DNA of 34,840 nt from Cupriavidus alkaliphilus (GCF_900094595.1 NZ_FMAD01000021.1:1-34840), one strand, 5' to 3'; positions 8,303 through 18,119 are shown, numbered from the stretch's first letter. The notes: generated by a model not told the origin, from the sequence alone. Made by a program: numbers and translations.

Positions 8303-8763
8303 AGCCGGTCGAGCAGGTGTTCAGCGAGCCGCGGCCGGGACTCAACGCACTCGATGGCCTCGAGGCGCCACTGCTGCCGGGGCGGGGCTGGAGCGTCTTT
8401 ATCGACGCCCTGACGGTGCCGGTGCGCATCGGCATCCATCCGCACGAGCATGACGCGCCGCAGCCGGTGGTGATCGACGCGCGCCTGGGCTACCGGCGCG
8501 AGCCCAGCGAAGCGGCCGAGTGGATCGACTACGAGGGCTATTGCGCGCGCGTCGCAACGTTCCTGGCGGGCAAGCCGCATACGCGGCTGCTCGAGACCCT
8601 GGTGGCCGACATCGCGGAGCTGTCGTTCCGCGAATGGCCGGCGCTCGACACCCTGACCCTCGCGGCGCACAAGCCCAGGATCCGCCCCGGCACCCAGCGC
8701 GTCGGTGTCGAGCTGGAATGGACCCGCGCCGACTATCTGCGCCGTACCGGCAAGCCTGCCTGA
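8299..8763 (+). CDS. Dihydroneopterin aldolase-like protein in the sox operon
   Basis: The 154-residue protein belongs to the FolB/dihydroneopterin aldolase family, which cleaves 7,8-dihydroneopterin to 6-hydroxymethyl-dihydropterin in folate synthesis. Residues expected for catalysis are recognisable: Glu50 in GIHPHEHDAPQ, Tyr78 in DYEGY, Glu99 in LLETL and Lys125 in AAHKPRI. A roughly 30-residue N-terminal extension precedes the domain. It starts on an ATGA overlap with soxG, so it is translated with sarcosine oxidase. Since sarcosine oxidase uses THF as methyl acceptor, a pathway-dedicated FolB paralogue that raises folate supply is the simplest reading. A different pterin-related role is possible. 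The family is well supported; the role is inferred. Confidence 0.82.
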   Translation: MKPVEQVFSEPRPGLNALDGLEAPLLPGRGWSVFIDALTVPVRIGIHPHEHDAPQPVVIDARLGYRREPSEAAEWIDYEGYCARVATFLAGKPHTRLLETLVADIAELSFREWPALDTLTLAAHKPRIRPGTQRVGVELEWTRADYLRRTGKPA

Positions 8764-8807
8764 GGGGTGGCGGGCGTGGCGGGCGTGGCGGCGCCGGCCA
8801 AGCGCGC

Positions 8808-8850
8808 GTCGGTTTTGGCATGCAGCCAATACCGCGATGGAGACTACTCT
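8808..8850 (+). promoter_or_regulatory. Putative porin promoter: operator-like element plus -10 box
   Basis: GTCGGTTTTGGCATGCAG (8808-8825) lies 37 bp, start to start, ahead of TACTCT (8845-8850), embedded in ACTACTCTCG. The same ACTACTCTCG decamer occurs in the fdhA promoter at the matching distance from GTCGGATTTTGCACAAG. No -35 hexamer is present where expected, so activation by a bound regulator overlapping -35 is likely. The start would be near 8857, giving a leader of about 60 nt. Confidence 0.55.
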
Positions 8851-8916
8851 CGTAGCGCGTCGCTGCCGTGCCAATCGGCGTGGCGGCGCCGCGCCACGAC
8901 ACAAGGAGGAAATCCA

Positions 8917-10065
8917 ATGAAAAGAGCCACGCCAGGACTGACCATCGCGCTGCTGTGTTCTACGCCCGCCTTTGCCCAGGGCAGCGTAACGCTGTACGGC
9001 ATCATCGACGAAGGCATCAACTACACCAACAATGTCGGCGGCGACCGGCTGGTCGAGATGCAGAGCGGCTTCGCCCAGGGCAGCCGCTGGGGCCTGAAGG
9101 GATCGGAAGACCTGGGAGGCGGCGTCAAGGCGCTGTTCCAGCTGGAGAATGGTTTCAATGCCAGCACCGGCAGGGCGGCACAGGGTGGGGCGATGTTTGG
9201 CCGGCAGGCCTATGTCGGACTGTCCGACGACCGGCTCGGCACCGTCACGCTGGGGCGCCAGTACGATTCCGTGATCGACTACCTGGCCCAGACCACCGTG
9301 GTCGGCAACTGGGGCGGCTACCTGTTCGGCCACCCCTACGACAACGACAACATGGTCTACTCGTTCCGCGTCAACAACACGGTCAAGTACACCAGCCCCA
9401 CGCTTGGCGGCTTCCAGTTCGGCGGCACCTACAGCTTCAGCAACGACACCAACTTTGCCAACAACCGCCAGTACGGCGCGGGCATGCAGTACGCGAACGG
9501 CGGCTGGCTGCTGGCGGCGGCCTACCTGCAGGCCGACAACCCGTCGGCCACGGCCAACGGTGCCATCAGCGCCGGCGGCGACCAGAACTTCCTGGCCCGG
9601 CGGCTGCGCATCTTCGGCGCCGGCGTCAACTACACCTTCGGGGCCGCGACGGCGGGCTTTGCCTACTCGAACACCAACCTGACGCAGCCGCTGTCGACCT
9701 CGTACATCTCCGGGTCGATCCTGCCCGCCACCGGCACGCTGGACGCGCTCAAGTTCCAGAACTTCGAATTCAACCTCAAGTACCAGTTCACGCCGGCGTT
9801 CTATGCCGGCGCGGTCTACACGCTGACCACCGAGAAGTTCCAGGCGTCGTCGGGCGAGGCCAGGCCCAGGGTCCACAGCATCGGCCTGATGGCGGACTAC
9901 AACTTCTCGAAGCGGACCGACGTCTATCTGCAGGGCGTCTACCAGCGCGTCAGCGGCGACCGGACCGGCACGGCACTGGACCGGGCCTATATCCCCGGCG
10001 CGGCCGACGCGTCGTCGACCTCGAGCCAGGTGCTGGTGCGCGCCGCGATCCGCCACAAGTTCTGA
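8917..10065 (+). CDS. Outer-membrane general porin (Gram-negative porin family 4)
   Basis: The 382-residue precursor has a signal peptide (MKRATPGLTIALLCSTPAFA, cleavage before QGSVTLYG). The mature part starts with the SVTLYGIIDEGINY strand typical of Burkholderiales trimeric porins. RWGLKGSEDLGGGVKALFQL and FGRQAYVGLSDDRLGTVTLG are family hallmarks. The protein ends with a terminal Phe (RAAIRHKF), the outer-membrane assembly signal. The ATG at 8917 follows a strong AAGGAGGA at 8903-8910; the longer upstream frame lacks a signal peptide at its start. It lies between the sox operon and fdhA and shares a promoter pattern with fdhA, so it may admit betaine or related small solutes. Substrate preference cannot be read from sequence. 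Confidence 0.93.
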   Translation: MKRATPGLTIALLCSTPAFAQGSVTLYGIIDEGINYTNNVGGDRLVEMQSGFAQGSRWGLKGSEDLGGGVKALFQLENGFNASTGRAAQGGAMFGRQAYVGLSDDRLGTVTLGRQYDSVIDYLAQTTVVGNWGGYLFGHPYDNDNMVYSFRVNNTVKYTSPTLGGFQFGGTYSFSNDTNFANNRQYGAGMQYANGGWLLAAAYLQADNPSATANGAISAGGDQNFLARRLRIFGAGVNYTFGAATAGFAYSNTNLTQPLSTSYISGSILPATGTLDALKFQNFEFNLKYQFTPAFYAGAVYTLTTEKFQASSGEARPRVHSIGLMADYNFSKRTDVYLQGVYQRVSGDRTGTALDRAYIPGAADASSTSSQVLVRAAIRHKF

Positions 10066-10101
10066 ACCGCCGGCGGCAATGTCGGGCCTGCTCAAACCGG
10101 C

Positions 10102-10143
10102 GTCGGATTTTGCACAAGAGGCCGCGGCGCAGCGCACTACTCT
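10102..10143 (+). promoter_or_regulatory. Putative fdhA promoter: operator-like element plus -10 box
   Basis: GTCGGATTTTGCACAAG (10102-10118) precedes TACTCT (10138-10143) by 36 bp, start to start. A related copy, GTCGGGCCTGCTCAAAC, begins at 10081, 21 bp upstream. This fits the two-helical-turn direct repeats bound by many AraC-type activators. No -35 hexamer is visible. The predicted start near 10150 leaves a leader of about 69 nt. Confidence 0.55.
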
Positions 10144-10218
10144 CGAACACGCATGCCGTGGATGCCGCGCCGACGGGCGCGGACCCGGCAGGCCCTAACG
10201 AGACATGGAGACGAAGCG

Positions 10219-11415
10219 ATGAGCAACAACCGGGGTGTCGTTTATCTTGGACCGGGCAAGGTCGCGGTGCAGAACATCGACTATCCGAAGATGGTCGATC
10301 CCAGCGGTCGCGCGATCGGCCACGGCGTGATCCTCAAGGTGGTGACGACGAACATCTGCGGCTCGGACCAGCACATGGTGCGCGGCCGCACCACCGCAGA
10401 AGTGGGCCTCGTGCTCGGCCATGAAATTACCGGCGAGGTGATCGAGATCGGCCGCGACGTCGAGACGCTGAAGATCGGCGACCTGGTCTCGGTGCCGTTC
10501 AACGTCGCCTGCGGCCGCTGTGCGATGTGCAAGGAGCAGCATACCGGCGTCTGCCTGAGCGTCAATCCGTCGCGTGCCGGCGGTGCCTACGGTTACGTCG
10601 ACATGGGCGGCTGGATCGGCGGGCAGTCCGAGTACGTGATGGTGCCGTACGCCGACTTCAACCTGCTCAGGTTCCCCGACCGGGACCAGGCGATGGCAAA
10701 GATTCGCGACCTGACCTGCCTGTCGGACATCCTGCCGACCGGCTACCACGGCGCCGTCACGGCCGGCGTGAAGCCGGGCTCGACCGTCTACATTGCCGGC
10801 GCAGGACCGGTCGGCATGGCGGCAGCGGCGTCGGCGCGCCTGCTGGGCGCGGCCTGCACCATCGTCGGCGACATGAACCCGGCGCGGCTGGCCCACGCCC
10901 GGGCAATGGGCTTCGAGGTGGTGGACCTGTCGCAGGACGCAACCCTGGGCGAGCAGATCGCCGCCATCCTCGGCACGCCCGAGATCGATTGCGCGGTGGA
11001 TTGCGTTGGCTTCGAGGCGCACGGCCACGGTGCGTCGGGCCATGTGGAGGAGGCACCCGCGACGGTGCTGAACTCGCTGATGGAGATCACCCGGCCCGCG
11101 GGCGCGATCGGCATCCCGGGCCTCTACGTGACCGACGATCCGGGTGCGAAGGACGCCGCGGCACAACGCGGCAGCCTGAGCCTGCGCTTCGGCCTGGGCT
11201 GGGCCAAGTCGCATTCCTTCCATACCGGGCAGACGCCGGTGGTGAAGTACAACCGCAACCTGATGCAGGCCATCCTGCATAACCGCCTGCCGATCGCCGA
11301 GATCGTCAATGTGTCGGTGATTTCACTGGACCAGGCGCCGCAAGGCTACCAGCAGTTCGACGGCGGCGCGCCGCGCAAATTCGTCATCGATCCGCACGGG
11401 ATGCTGGCGGCGTGA
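10219..11415 (+). CDS. fdhA: Glutathione-independent formaldehyde dehydrogenase (zinc ADH superfamily)
   Basis: The 398-residue protein matches the length and pattern of Pseudomonas FdhA, which oxidises formaldehyde to formate with tightly bound NAD+ and no added thiol. Catalytic zinc residues are seen in NICGSDQH (Cys47) and LGHEITG (His68). The structural zinc lobe is CGRCAMCKEQHTGVC (Cys98, 101, 104, 112). A Rossmann motif is in VYIAGAGPVGMAAAASA. The long insertion after the zinc lobe (SRAGGAYGYVDMGGWIGGQSE) is typical of this subgroup. The ATG at 10219 follows GGAG at 10207-10210. In this cluster it removes formaldehyde from betaine, dimethylglycine and sarcosine demethylation; in Pseudomonas the fdhA gene also lies with sarcosine oxidase genes. 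Confidence 0.95.
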   Translation: MSNNRGVVYLGPGKVAVQNIDYPKMVDPSGRAIGHGVILKVVTTNICGSDQHMVRGRTTAEVGLVLGHEITGEVIEIGRDVETLKIGDLVSVPFNVACGRCAMCKEQHTGVCLSVNPSRAGGAYGYVDMGGWIGGQSEYVMVPYADFNLLRFPDRDQAMAKIRDLTCLSDILPTGYHGAVTAGVKPGSTVYIAGAGPVGMAAAASARLLGAACTIVGDMNPARLAHARAMGFEVVDLSQDATLGEQIAAILGTPEIDCAVDCVGFEAHGHGASGHVEEAPATVLNSLMEITRPAGAIGIPGLYVTDDPGAKDAAAQRGSLSLRFGLGWAKSHSFHTGQTPVVKYNRNLMQAILHNRLPIAEIVNVSVISLDQAPQGYQQFDGGAPRKFVIDPHGMLAA

Positions 11416-11452
11416 TCCGGTAACGTCCCGGGGGAAACGAAAACCCGCTGAA

Positions 11453-11492
11453 GGTTTGCCCCCTTTCCCGCTTGCGGGAGAGGGGGCAAACC
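11453..11492. repeat. Long palindrome between convergent fdhA and regulator B, REP-like
   Basis: GGTTTGCCCCCTTTCCCGC (11453-11471) and GCGGGAGAGGGGGCAAACC (11474-11492) form a 19-bp stem, with one G-T wobble and a 2-nt separation. The core CCCTTTCCCGCTTGCGGGAGAG resembles a dispersed palindrome common in intergenic DNA of Burkholderiales and related bacteria. It lies between convergent genes and lacks a clean T tract on either strand. It may act as a bidirectional transcription barrier, a REP-like repeat, or both. Confidence 0.6.
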
Positions 11493-11507
11493 GGCGTGCT
11501 GCATTCC

Positions 11508-12533
11508 TCAGGCATGCATCACCGGCGCATACCTCTGGCCCTGCCCATGCAAGGGAGCCTTCGCCAGCGGCGCCGCCTGCGCCCGCCGCTCGCGCGTCGG
11601 CGCCACCCCGAACGCCTCGCGATAGCTCTTGCTGAAATGGCAGGCCGACTGGAACCCGCACGCCATCGTGATGTGCATGATCGACATGTCGGTCTGCAAC
11701 AGCAGCTCGCGCGCCCGCCGTAGCCGCAGCGTCAGGTAATAGTGCGTCGGCGTCATGCCGAGGTGGTCGCGGAACAGCCGCTGCAGCTGCCGCTGCGACA
11801 TCATCGCCAGGCGCGCCAGTTCCTCGCGCGACAACGGCTCCTCGATGTTGTTCTCCATCAGCGCGATCACCTCGAACAGCGACTTGTTCGCCGACCCCAG
11901 CCGCGCCACCAGCGGCATCTTCTGCTGCGCGCTGGTGTCGCGCACATGCTCGACGATGAACTGCTCGGCGATCTGCGTGACGCGGCCCGTGCCGACGCGC
12001 GTGGCGATCAGATACAGCATCATGTCGAGCGGCGCGACACCGCCGGTGCAGGTCACGCGGTCGCGGTCGATCACGAACAGTTCCTTCAGGAAACGCGTGC
12101 CGGGAAACTCCTCCTTCAGCGCCGACATGTTTTCCCAGTGGATGGCGCAGGCATAGCCCGACAACAGCCCCGCCTTGGCCAGCGCGTACGTGCCGGTGCA
12201 CAGGCTGCCCAGCATCAGCCCTTCGCGCGCAGCGCGGCGCAGCGTCGACAGGTGGCTGGCGCCGGTGGCGCGCTGCACGTCGATGCCGCCGCATGCGAAC
12301 ACGATGTCCGGCCGCCCGATGCTGTCGGCCGCAAGCGTGTCGATGGTCAGGCCGTTGCTTGCCGTCACCGGGCCGCCTTCGGGGCTGATGACTGACCAGC
12401 GGTAGAGTTCCTGCCCGCTCAGGTAGTTGGCCATGCGCAGCACTTCGATGGCGTTGGTGAACGCGATCATCGTGAAGTTGGGCAGCGGCATGAACGCAAA
12501 GTGGGACAGCGACGCGGTTCGGTCGGTGGACAT
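11508..12533 (-). CDS. GlxA-type transcriptional regulator B (GbdR-like)
   Basis: The 341-residue protein starts MSTDRTASLSHFAFMPLPNF. A DJ-1/PfpI-like sensor domain (about residues 10-190) contains the elbow GSLCTGTYALAKAG. The C-terminal AraC DNA-binding domain (about 215-320) contains LSREELARLAMMSQRQLQRLF and IMHITMACGFQSACHFSKSY. Both features define the family of GbdR, the betaine/dimethylglycine-responsive activator of Pseudomonas catabolic genes. It faces glyA and the downstream dgc/gbc genes across a 485-bp gap, the position expected for their activator. I consider it the best GbdR candidate of the three regulators here, but this assignment is inferred from position and family. It resembles regulator C throughout (for example IEVLRMANYL versus VEVLRMANYL). 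Confidence 0.86.
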   Translation of the reverse strand: MSTDRTASLSHFAFMPLPNFTMIAFTNAIEVLRMANYLSGQELYRWSVISPEGGPVTASNGLTIDTLAADSIGRPDIVFACGGIDVQRATGASHLSTLRRAAREGLMLGSLCTGTYALAKAGLLSGYACAIHWENMSALKEEFPGTRFLKELFVIDRDRVTCTGGVAPLDMMLYLIATRVGTGRVTQIAEQFIVEHVRDTSAQQKMPLVARLGSANKSLFEVIALMENNIEEPLSREELARLAMMSQRQLQRLFRDHLGMTPTHYYLTLRLRRARELLLQTDMSIMHITMACGFQSACHFSKSYREAFGVAPTRERRAQAAPLAKAPLHGQGQRYAPVMHA

Positions 12534-13018
12534 TGGGGGCGTTCCTTGGTTTCTGGCGGGCTTTTGTGGCCTTGGGGAAAGGCGCGGTGCCGTCTATCGA
12601 TATTCATAATGCGCGCGCAACAAACGTGCCATACGGCGAAACCCTAGCGAGGGGTGGCGGCGACCCGCCGCAAGCGCCGCAATGCCGCGAATACGTGGCG
12701 CGCGCACGGCGCCGCGTCGGTGCAAGGCACCGGTGCGGTGCATCGACGTCCGGTGGAGGCACGGGGTTGGCACCCGGCCCGTGGTCGCGCGGCCGGCCGC
12801 ATCCGGCACAAGGTTCCGATGCGTTGCGTGGCCCACTTGTCCAAATCGGACGCGCATGGCGGAAATGGAAAAGAACGCGTCTGAATTCACCAACCGGTCA
12901 AAAACCCGAACGACAAGAATAGATCCGTCGGCAACGCTGCGCCGAACCGGGCAAGCCCTCCGGGCGCAGCGGGCGCCTCGCCCTGTCAGCAGCCCATTCA
13001 ATCAGCCACGGATACCCT
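12534..13018. other. Divergent intergenic region between regulator B and glyA
   Basis: No gene is supported in these 485 bp. The regulator-proximal part holds an AT-richer island (TATCGATATTCATAATG near 12597-12613) that may carry the regulator B promoter. The glyA side holds a palindromic operator-like site at 12835-12853. I looked for a glycine riboswitch because glyA follows, but saw no tandem glycine aptamer core. A weak -10-like AAGAAT lies at 12915-12920. Confidence 0.5.
12835..12853 (+). promoter_or_regulatory. Operator-like site upstream of glyA
   Basis: ACTTGTCCAAATCGGACGC matches, in reverse orientation, the element upstream of fdhA (whose reverse reads CTTGTGCAAAATCCGACGC). It also contains the inverted repeat GTCC-N5-GGAC. 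It is 166 bp before the glyA ATG. The -10 arrangement seen at the porin and fdhA is not present, so this copy is a weaker prediction. Confidence 0.35.
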
Positions 13019-14293
<1,275 letters not shown>

Positions 14294-14330
14294 GATGCGA
14301 CCAGAACTGAGCCAAGGAGTGGAGCAAACC

Positions 14331-15302
<972 letters not shown>

Positions 15303-15355
15303 GCGGGGGCCACGCCAGCCGCAGCCATTCTTCACGCGACTCACGATAAACGGGA

Positions 15356-15380
15356 CGTGCCCGCGCACCGTGCGGGCACG
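15356..15380 (+). other. GC-rich hairpin between the dipeptidase-like and DUF5943 genes
   Basis: CGTGCCCGC (15356-15364) pairs with GCGGGCACG (15372-15380) around a 7-nt loop in the 140-bp gap between two co-directional genes. There is no T tract, so it is not a standard intrinsic terminator. It could be an mRNA processing or stability element. Nothing else is recognised in this gap. Confidence 0.4.
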
Positions 15381-15442
15381 CGGGCAATGCCGCGCCTGCG
15401 CAACGACGCAAGCGGCGAATTCATCCTCACGGAGCCACCACG

Positions 15443-15976
15443 ATGCAACCGCAACTGCCGATCGACGTCAATCCCGACACCGGCGTCTGGACCACCGACG
15501 CGCTGCCGATGCTGTATGTCCCGCGCCATTTCTTCACCAACAACCACGTCGCCGTCGAAGAGACGCTCGGCGTCGGGGCGTACGCGGAGATCCTGTACAA
15601 GGCCGGCTACAAGTCGGCCTACCACTGGTGCGACAAGGAGGCGCAGCTGCACGGCCTGACCGGCATGGCGGTGTACGAGCATTACCTGAAGCGGCTGTCC
15701 CAGCGCGGCTGGGGCCTGTTCTCGCTGCTCGAAGCCGATCCGGCGACGGCGCACGCGCGCATCGCGCTGCACCACTCGTCGTTCGTGCTGGCGCAGCCGG
15801 GCAAGGAAGGCAAGCTCTGCTACATGTTCGCCGGCTGGTTCGCCGGCGCGATGGACTGGGTCAACGACACCGCGCCGGGCGGCAGCGGCGGGCCGCGCGC
15901 GCAATCGAAGGAAGCGCAGTGCGCGGCCGAGGGCCACGGGCATTGCGTGTTCGAGGTGTCGGCGATCGCCGTCTGA
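15443..15976 (+). CDS. DUF5943 protein with V4R-like C-terminus
   Basis: The 177-residue protein starts MQPQLPIDVNPDTGVWTTDA and shows no signal peptide or membrane segment. Its second half resembles the 4-vinyl-reductase (V4R) small-molecule-binding fold, ending CAAEGHGHCVFEVSAIAV, with an HHSSFVLAQ segment near residue 110. Cys and His residues cluster (WCDKEAQLHG, CAAEGHGHC), so metal binding is conceivable. It lies 77 nt before dgcA. An uncharacterised gene of this family is also next to dgcA in pseudomonads, so it is probably a conserved accessory of dimethylglycine catabolism. Function is unknown; a maturation, scaffold or ligand-sensing role would fit. The start has CGGAG upstream at 15430-15434. 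Confidence 0.75.
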   Translation: MQPQLPIDVNPDTGVWTTDALPMLYVPRHFFTNNHVAVEETLGVGAYAEILYKAGYKSAYHWCDKEAQLHGLTGMAVYEHYLKRLSQRGWGLFSLLEADPATAHARIALHHSSFVLAQPGKEGKLCYMFAGWFAGAMDWVNDTAPGGSGGPRAQSKEAQCAAEGHGHCVFEVSAIAV

Positions 15977-16053
15977 GCGCGCGCCAGCACCGCCTTCCAC
16001 CGCAACACCAAAGACGCAACACGAAGACATACGAACGCCAGAGGTCGCCTGCG

Positions 16054-18117
16054 ATGCGCTATCCCCACCTGTTCAAACCCCTGCAGCTCAACCAGCTGAC
16101 GCTGCGCAACCGGATCGTCAGCACCGCGCACGCCGAGGTGTACGCCGAGCCGGACGGCCTGCCGGGCGACCGCTACCTCCGCTACTACGAAGAAAAGGCG
16201 AAGGGCGGGGTCGGCCTGGCGATCTGCGGCGGCTCAAGCCCGGTGTCGATCGACAGCCCCCAGGGCTGGTGGAAGTCGGTGAACCTGGCCACGGACCGGA
16301 TCGTCGAGCCGCTGTCCCGGCTGGCGGAGACGATGCATCGGCACGGCGCGAAGATCATGATCCAGGCCACCCATATGGGGCGCCGCTCGGCGTTCCACGG
16401 CGAGCACTGGCCACACCTGATGTCGCCCTCGGGCGTGCGCGAGCCGGTGCACCGCGGCAACGCCAAGATCATTGAGGCGGAAGAGATCCGCCGCATCATT
16501 GCCGACTTCGCCGCGGCGGCAAGGCGGGTCCAGGATGCCGGCATGGACGGCATCGAGATCTCGGCCGCGCACCAGCACCTGATCGACCAGTTCTGGAGCC
16601 CGCGCACCAACTTCCGCACCGACGAATGGGGCGGCAGCCTGCAGAACCGCCTGCGCTTCGGCGTGGAGGTGTTGCAGGCAGTGCGCGAGGCGGTCGGCAA
16701 GGACTTCTGCGTCGGCCTGCGCATGTGCGGCGACGAGTTCCACGAGGACGGGCTCGATCACCAGCAGCTCAAGGAGATCGCGCAGGCCATGTCGGAGTCG
16801 GGGCTGATCGACTACCTCGGGGTGATCGGCTCGGGCGCCGACACGCATAACACGCTGGCCAACTGCATGCCGCCGATGGCGCTGCCGCCCGAGCCGTTCG
16901 TGCACCTGGCCGCGGGCATCAAGTCGGTGGTGAAGATCCCGGTGATGCACGCGCAGAGCATCCGCGACGCGGGGCAGGCCGAGCGGCTGCTGGCAAGCGG
17001 CATGGTCGACCTGGTCGGCATGACGCGCGCGCAGATGGCCGACCCGCACATGGTCATCAAGATCCGCGACGGCCGCGAGGACGAGATCAAGCAATGCGTC
17101 GGCGCGAACTACTGCATCGACCGCCAGTACAACGGCCTCGACGTGCTGTGCGTGCAGAATGCCGCCACCTCCCGCGAGGCCACCATGCCCCACGTGATCG
17201 AGAAATCGCGCGGGCCGAAGCGCAAGGTGGTAGTGGTCGGCGCGGGCCCGGCGGGCCTGGAGGCGGCCCGGGTGGCGCGCGCGCGCGGGCACGACGTGGT
17301 GCTGTTCGAGAAGAATGCCGAGGTCGGCGGGCAGATCATGCTGGCGTCGAAGGCGCCGCAGCGCGAGCAGATGGCCGGCATCGTGCGCTGGTTCGACATG
17401 GAAACGAAGCGCCTCGGCGTCGAGCGCCGGCTCGGCGTGGAGGCCGATGCGAAGATGATCATGGCCGAAAAGCCGGACATCGTCGTGCTGGCCACGGGCG
17501 GCCGCTCCTTCTCCGACCAGGTGCCCGCGTGGGGCGTCGCCGAGGGGCTGGCCGTCAGCTCGTGGGAGGTACTGTCCGGGCGCGTCGAGGCAAAGCAGAA
17601 CGTGCTGGTCTACGACGGCGTCAGCACGCATGCCGGCGCTGGCGTTGCCGACTACCTGGCCAGCCGCGGCGCAAAGGTCGAGATCGTCACGCCCGACGTG
17701 AAGGTTGCCGACGACTGCGGCGGCACCACCTTCCCGATCTTCTACCGCCGCCTGTATGCGCAGGGCGTGATCCATACGCCCAACTACTGGCTCGACCGTG
17801 TCTACGAGGAAGACGGCAAGAAGATCGCGGTGCTGCGCAACGAGTATACGGAAGAACTCGAGGAGCGCGCGGTCGACCAGGTCGTGATCGAGAACGGCTC
17901 GACGCCGAACGACACGCTCTACTGGAAGCTCAAGCCGGAATCGCTCAACCGCGGCCAGGTCGACGTGCACAAGCTGTTTGCCGCCGAGCCGCAGCCGTGC
18001 CTGTCGGAAACGCTCGGCAACGGCCGTTTCCTGCTGTTCCGCGTTGGCGACTGCATCTCGATGCACAACATCCACGGCGCGATCTACGACGCGCTGCGCC
18101 TCGTCAAGGACTTCTGA
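16054..18117 (+). CDS. dgcA: Dimethylglycine demethylase, flavin/iron-sulfur subunit
   Basis: The 687-residue protein has an N-terminal old-yellow-enzyme TIM barrel (FMN; HLFKPLQLNQLTLRNRIVST near residue 4) and C-terminal FAD/NAD-type domains (KVVVVGAGPAGLEAARVARA near 391), as in trimethylamine dehydrogenase. DgcAB converts dimethylglycine to sarcosine in Pseudomonas. In the linker iron-sulfur region the cysteines are Cys348, Cys354 and Cys366. The position corresponding to the second cluster cysteine of trimethylamine dehydrogenase is Ala351 (CVGANYC instead of CxxCxxC). The ATG at 16054 follows AGAGG at 16040-16044; the longer upstream frame overlaps the preceding gene and is not used. 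It is followed 2 nt later by dgcB. Confidence 0.93.
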   Translation: MRYPHLFKPLQLNQLTLRNRIVSTAHAEVYAEPDGLPGDRYLRYYEEKAKGGVGLAICGGSSPVSIDSPQGWWKSVNLATDRIVEPLSRLAETMHRHGAKIMIQATHMGRRSAFHGEHWPHLMSPSGVREPVHRGNAKIIEAEEIRRIIADFAAAARRVQDAGMDGIEISAAHQHLIDQFWSPRTNFRTDEWGGSLQNRLRFGVEVLQAVREAVGKDFCVGLRMCGDEFHEDGLDHQQLKEIAQAMSESGLIDYLGVIGSGADTHNTLANCMPPMALPPEPFVHLAAGIKSVVKIPVMHAQSIRDAGQAERLLASGMVDLVGMTRAQMADPHMVIKIRDGREDEIKQCVGANYCIDRQYNGLDVLCVQNAATSREATMPHVIEKSRGPKRKVVVVGAGPAGLEAARVARARGHDVVLFEKNAEVGGQIMLASKAPQREQMAGIVRWFDMETKRLGVERRLGVEADAKMIMAEKPDIVVLATGGRSFSDQVPAWGVAEGLAVSSWEVLSGRVEAKQNVLVYDGVSTHAGAGVADYLASRGAKVEIVTPDVKVADDCGGTTFPIFYRRLYAQGVIHTPNYWLDRVYEEDGKKIAVLRNEYTEELEERAVDQVVIENGSTPNDTLYWKLKPESLNRGQVDVHKLFAAEPQPCLSETLGNGRFLLFRVGDCISMHNIHGAIYDALRLVKDF

Positions 18118-18119
18118 CC

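Noticed and set aside
8764..8800. Short GGCGTGGCG tandem repeat after the FolB-like gene
   Set aside because: Three imperfect GC-rich units can arise by slippage and show no link to a mobile element or binding site.
11323..12294. Minus-strand frame offset from regulator B
   Set aside because: It is a shifted shadow of regulator B, whose own frame has the complete sensor and HTH domains.
12534..13018. Glycine riboswitch before glyA
   Set aside because: No tandem glycine aptamer core was seen; the region looks like an ordinary divergent promoter region.
15370..16053. In-frame upstream extension of dgcA
   Set aside because: It overlaps the DUF5943 gene in another frame, and the OYE domain begins right after the ATG at 16054, which has a ribosome site.
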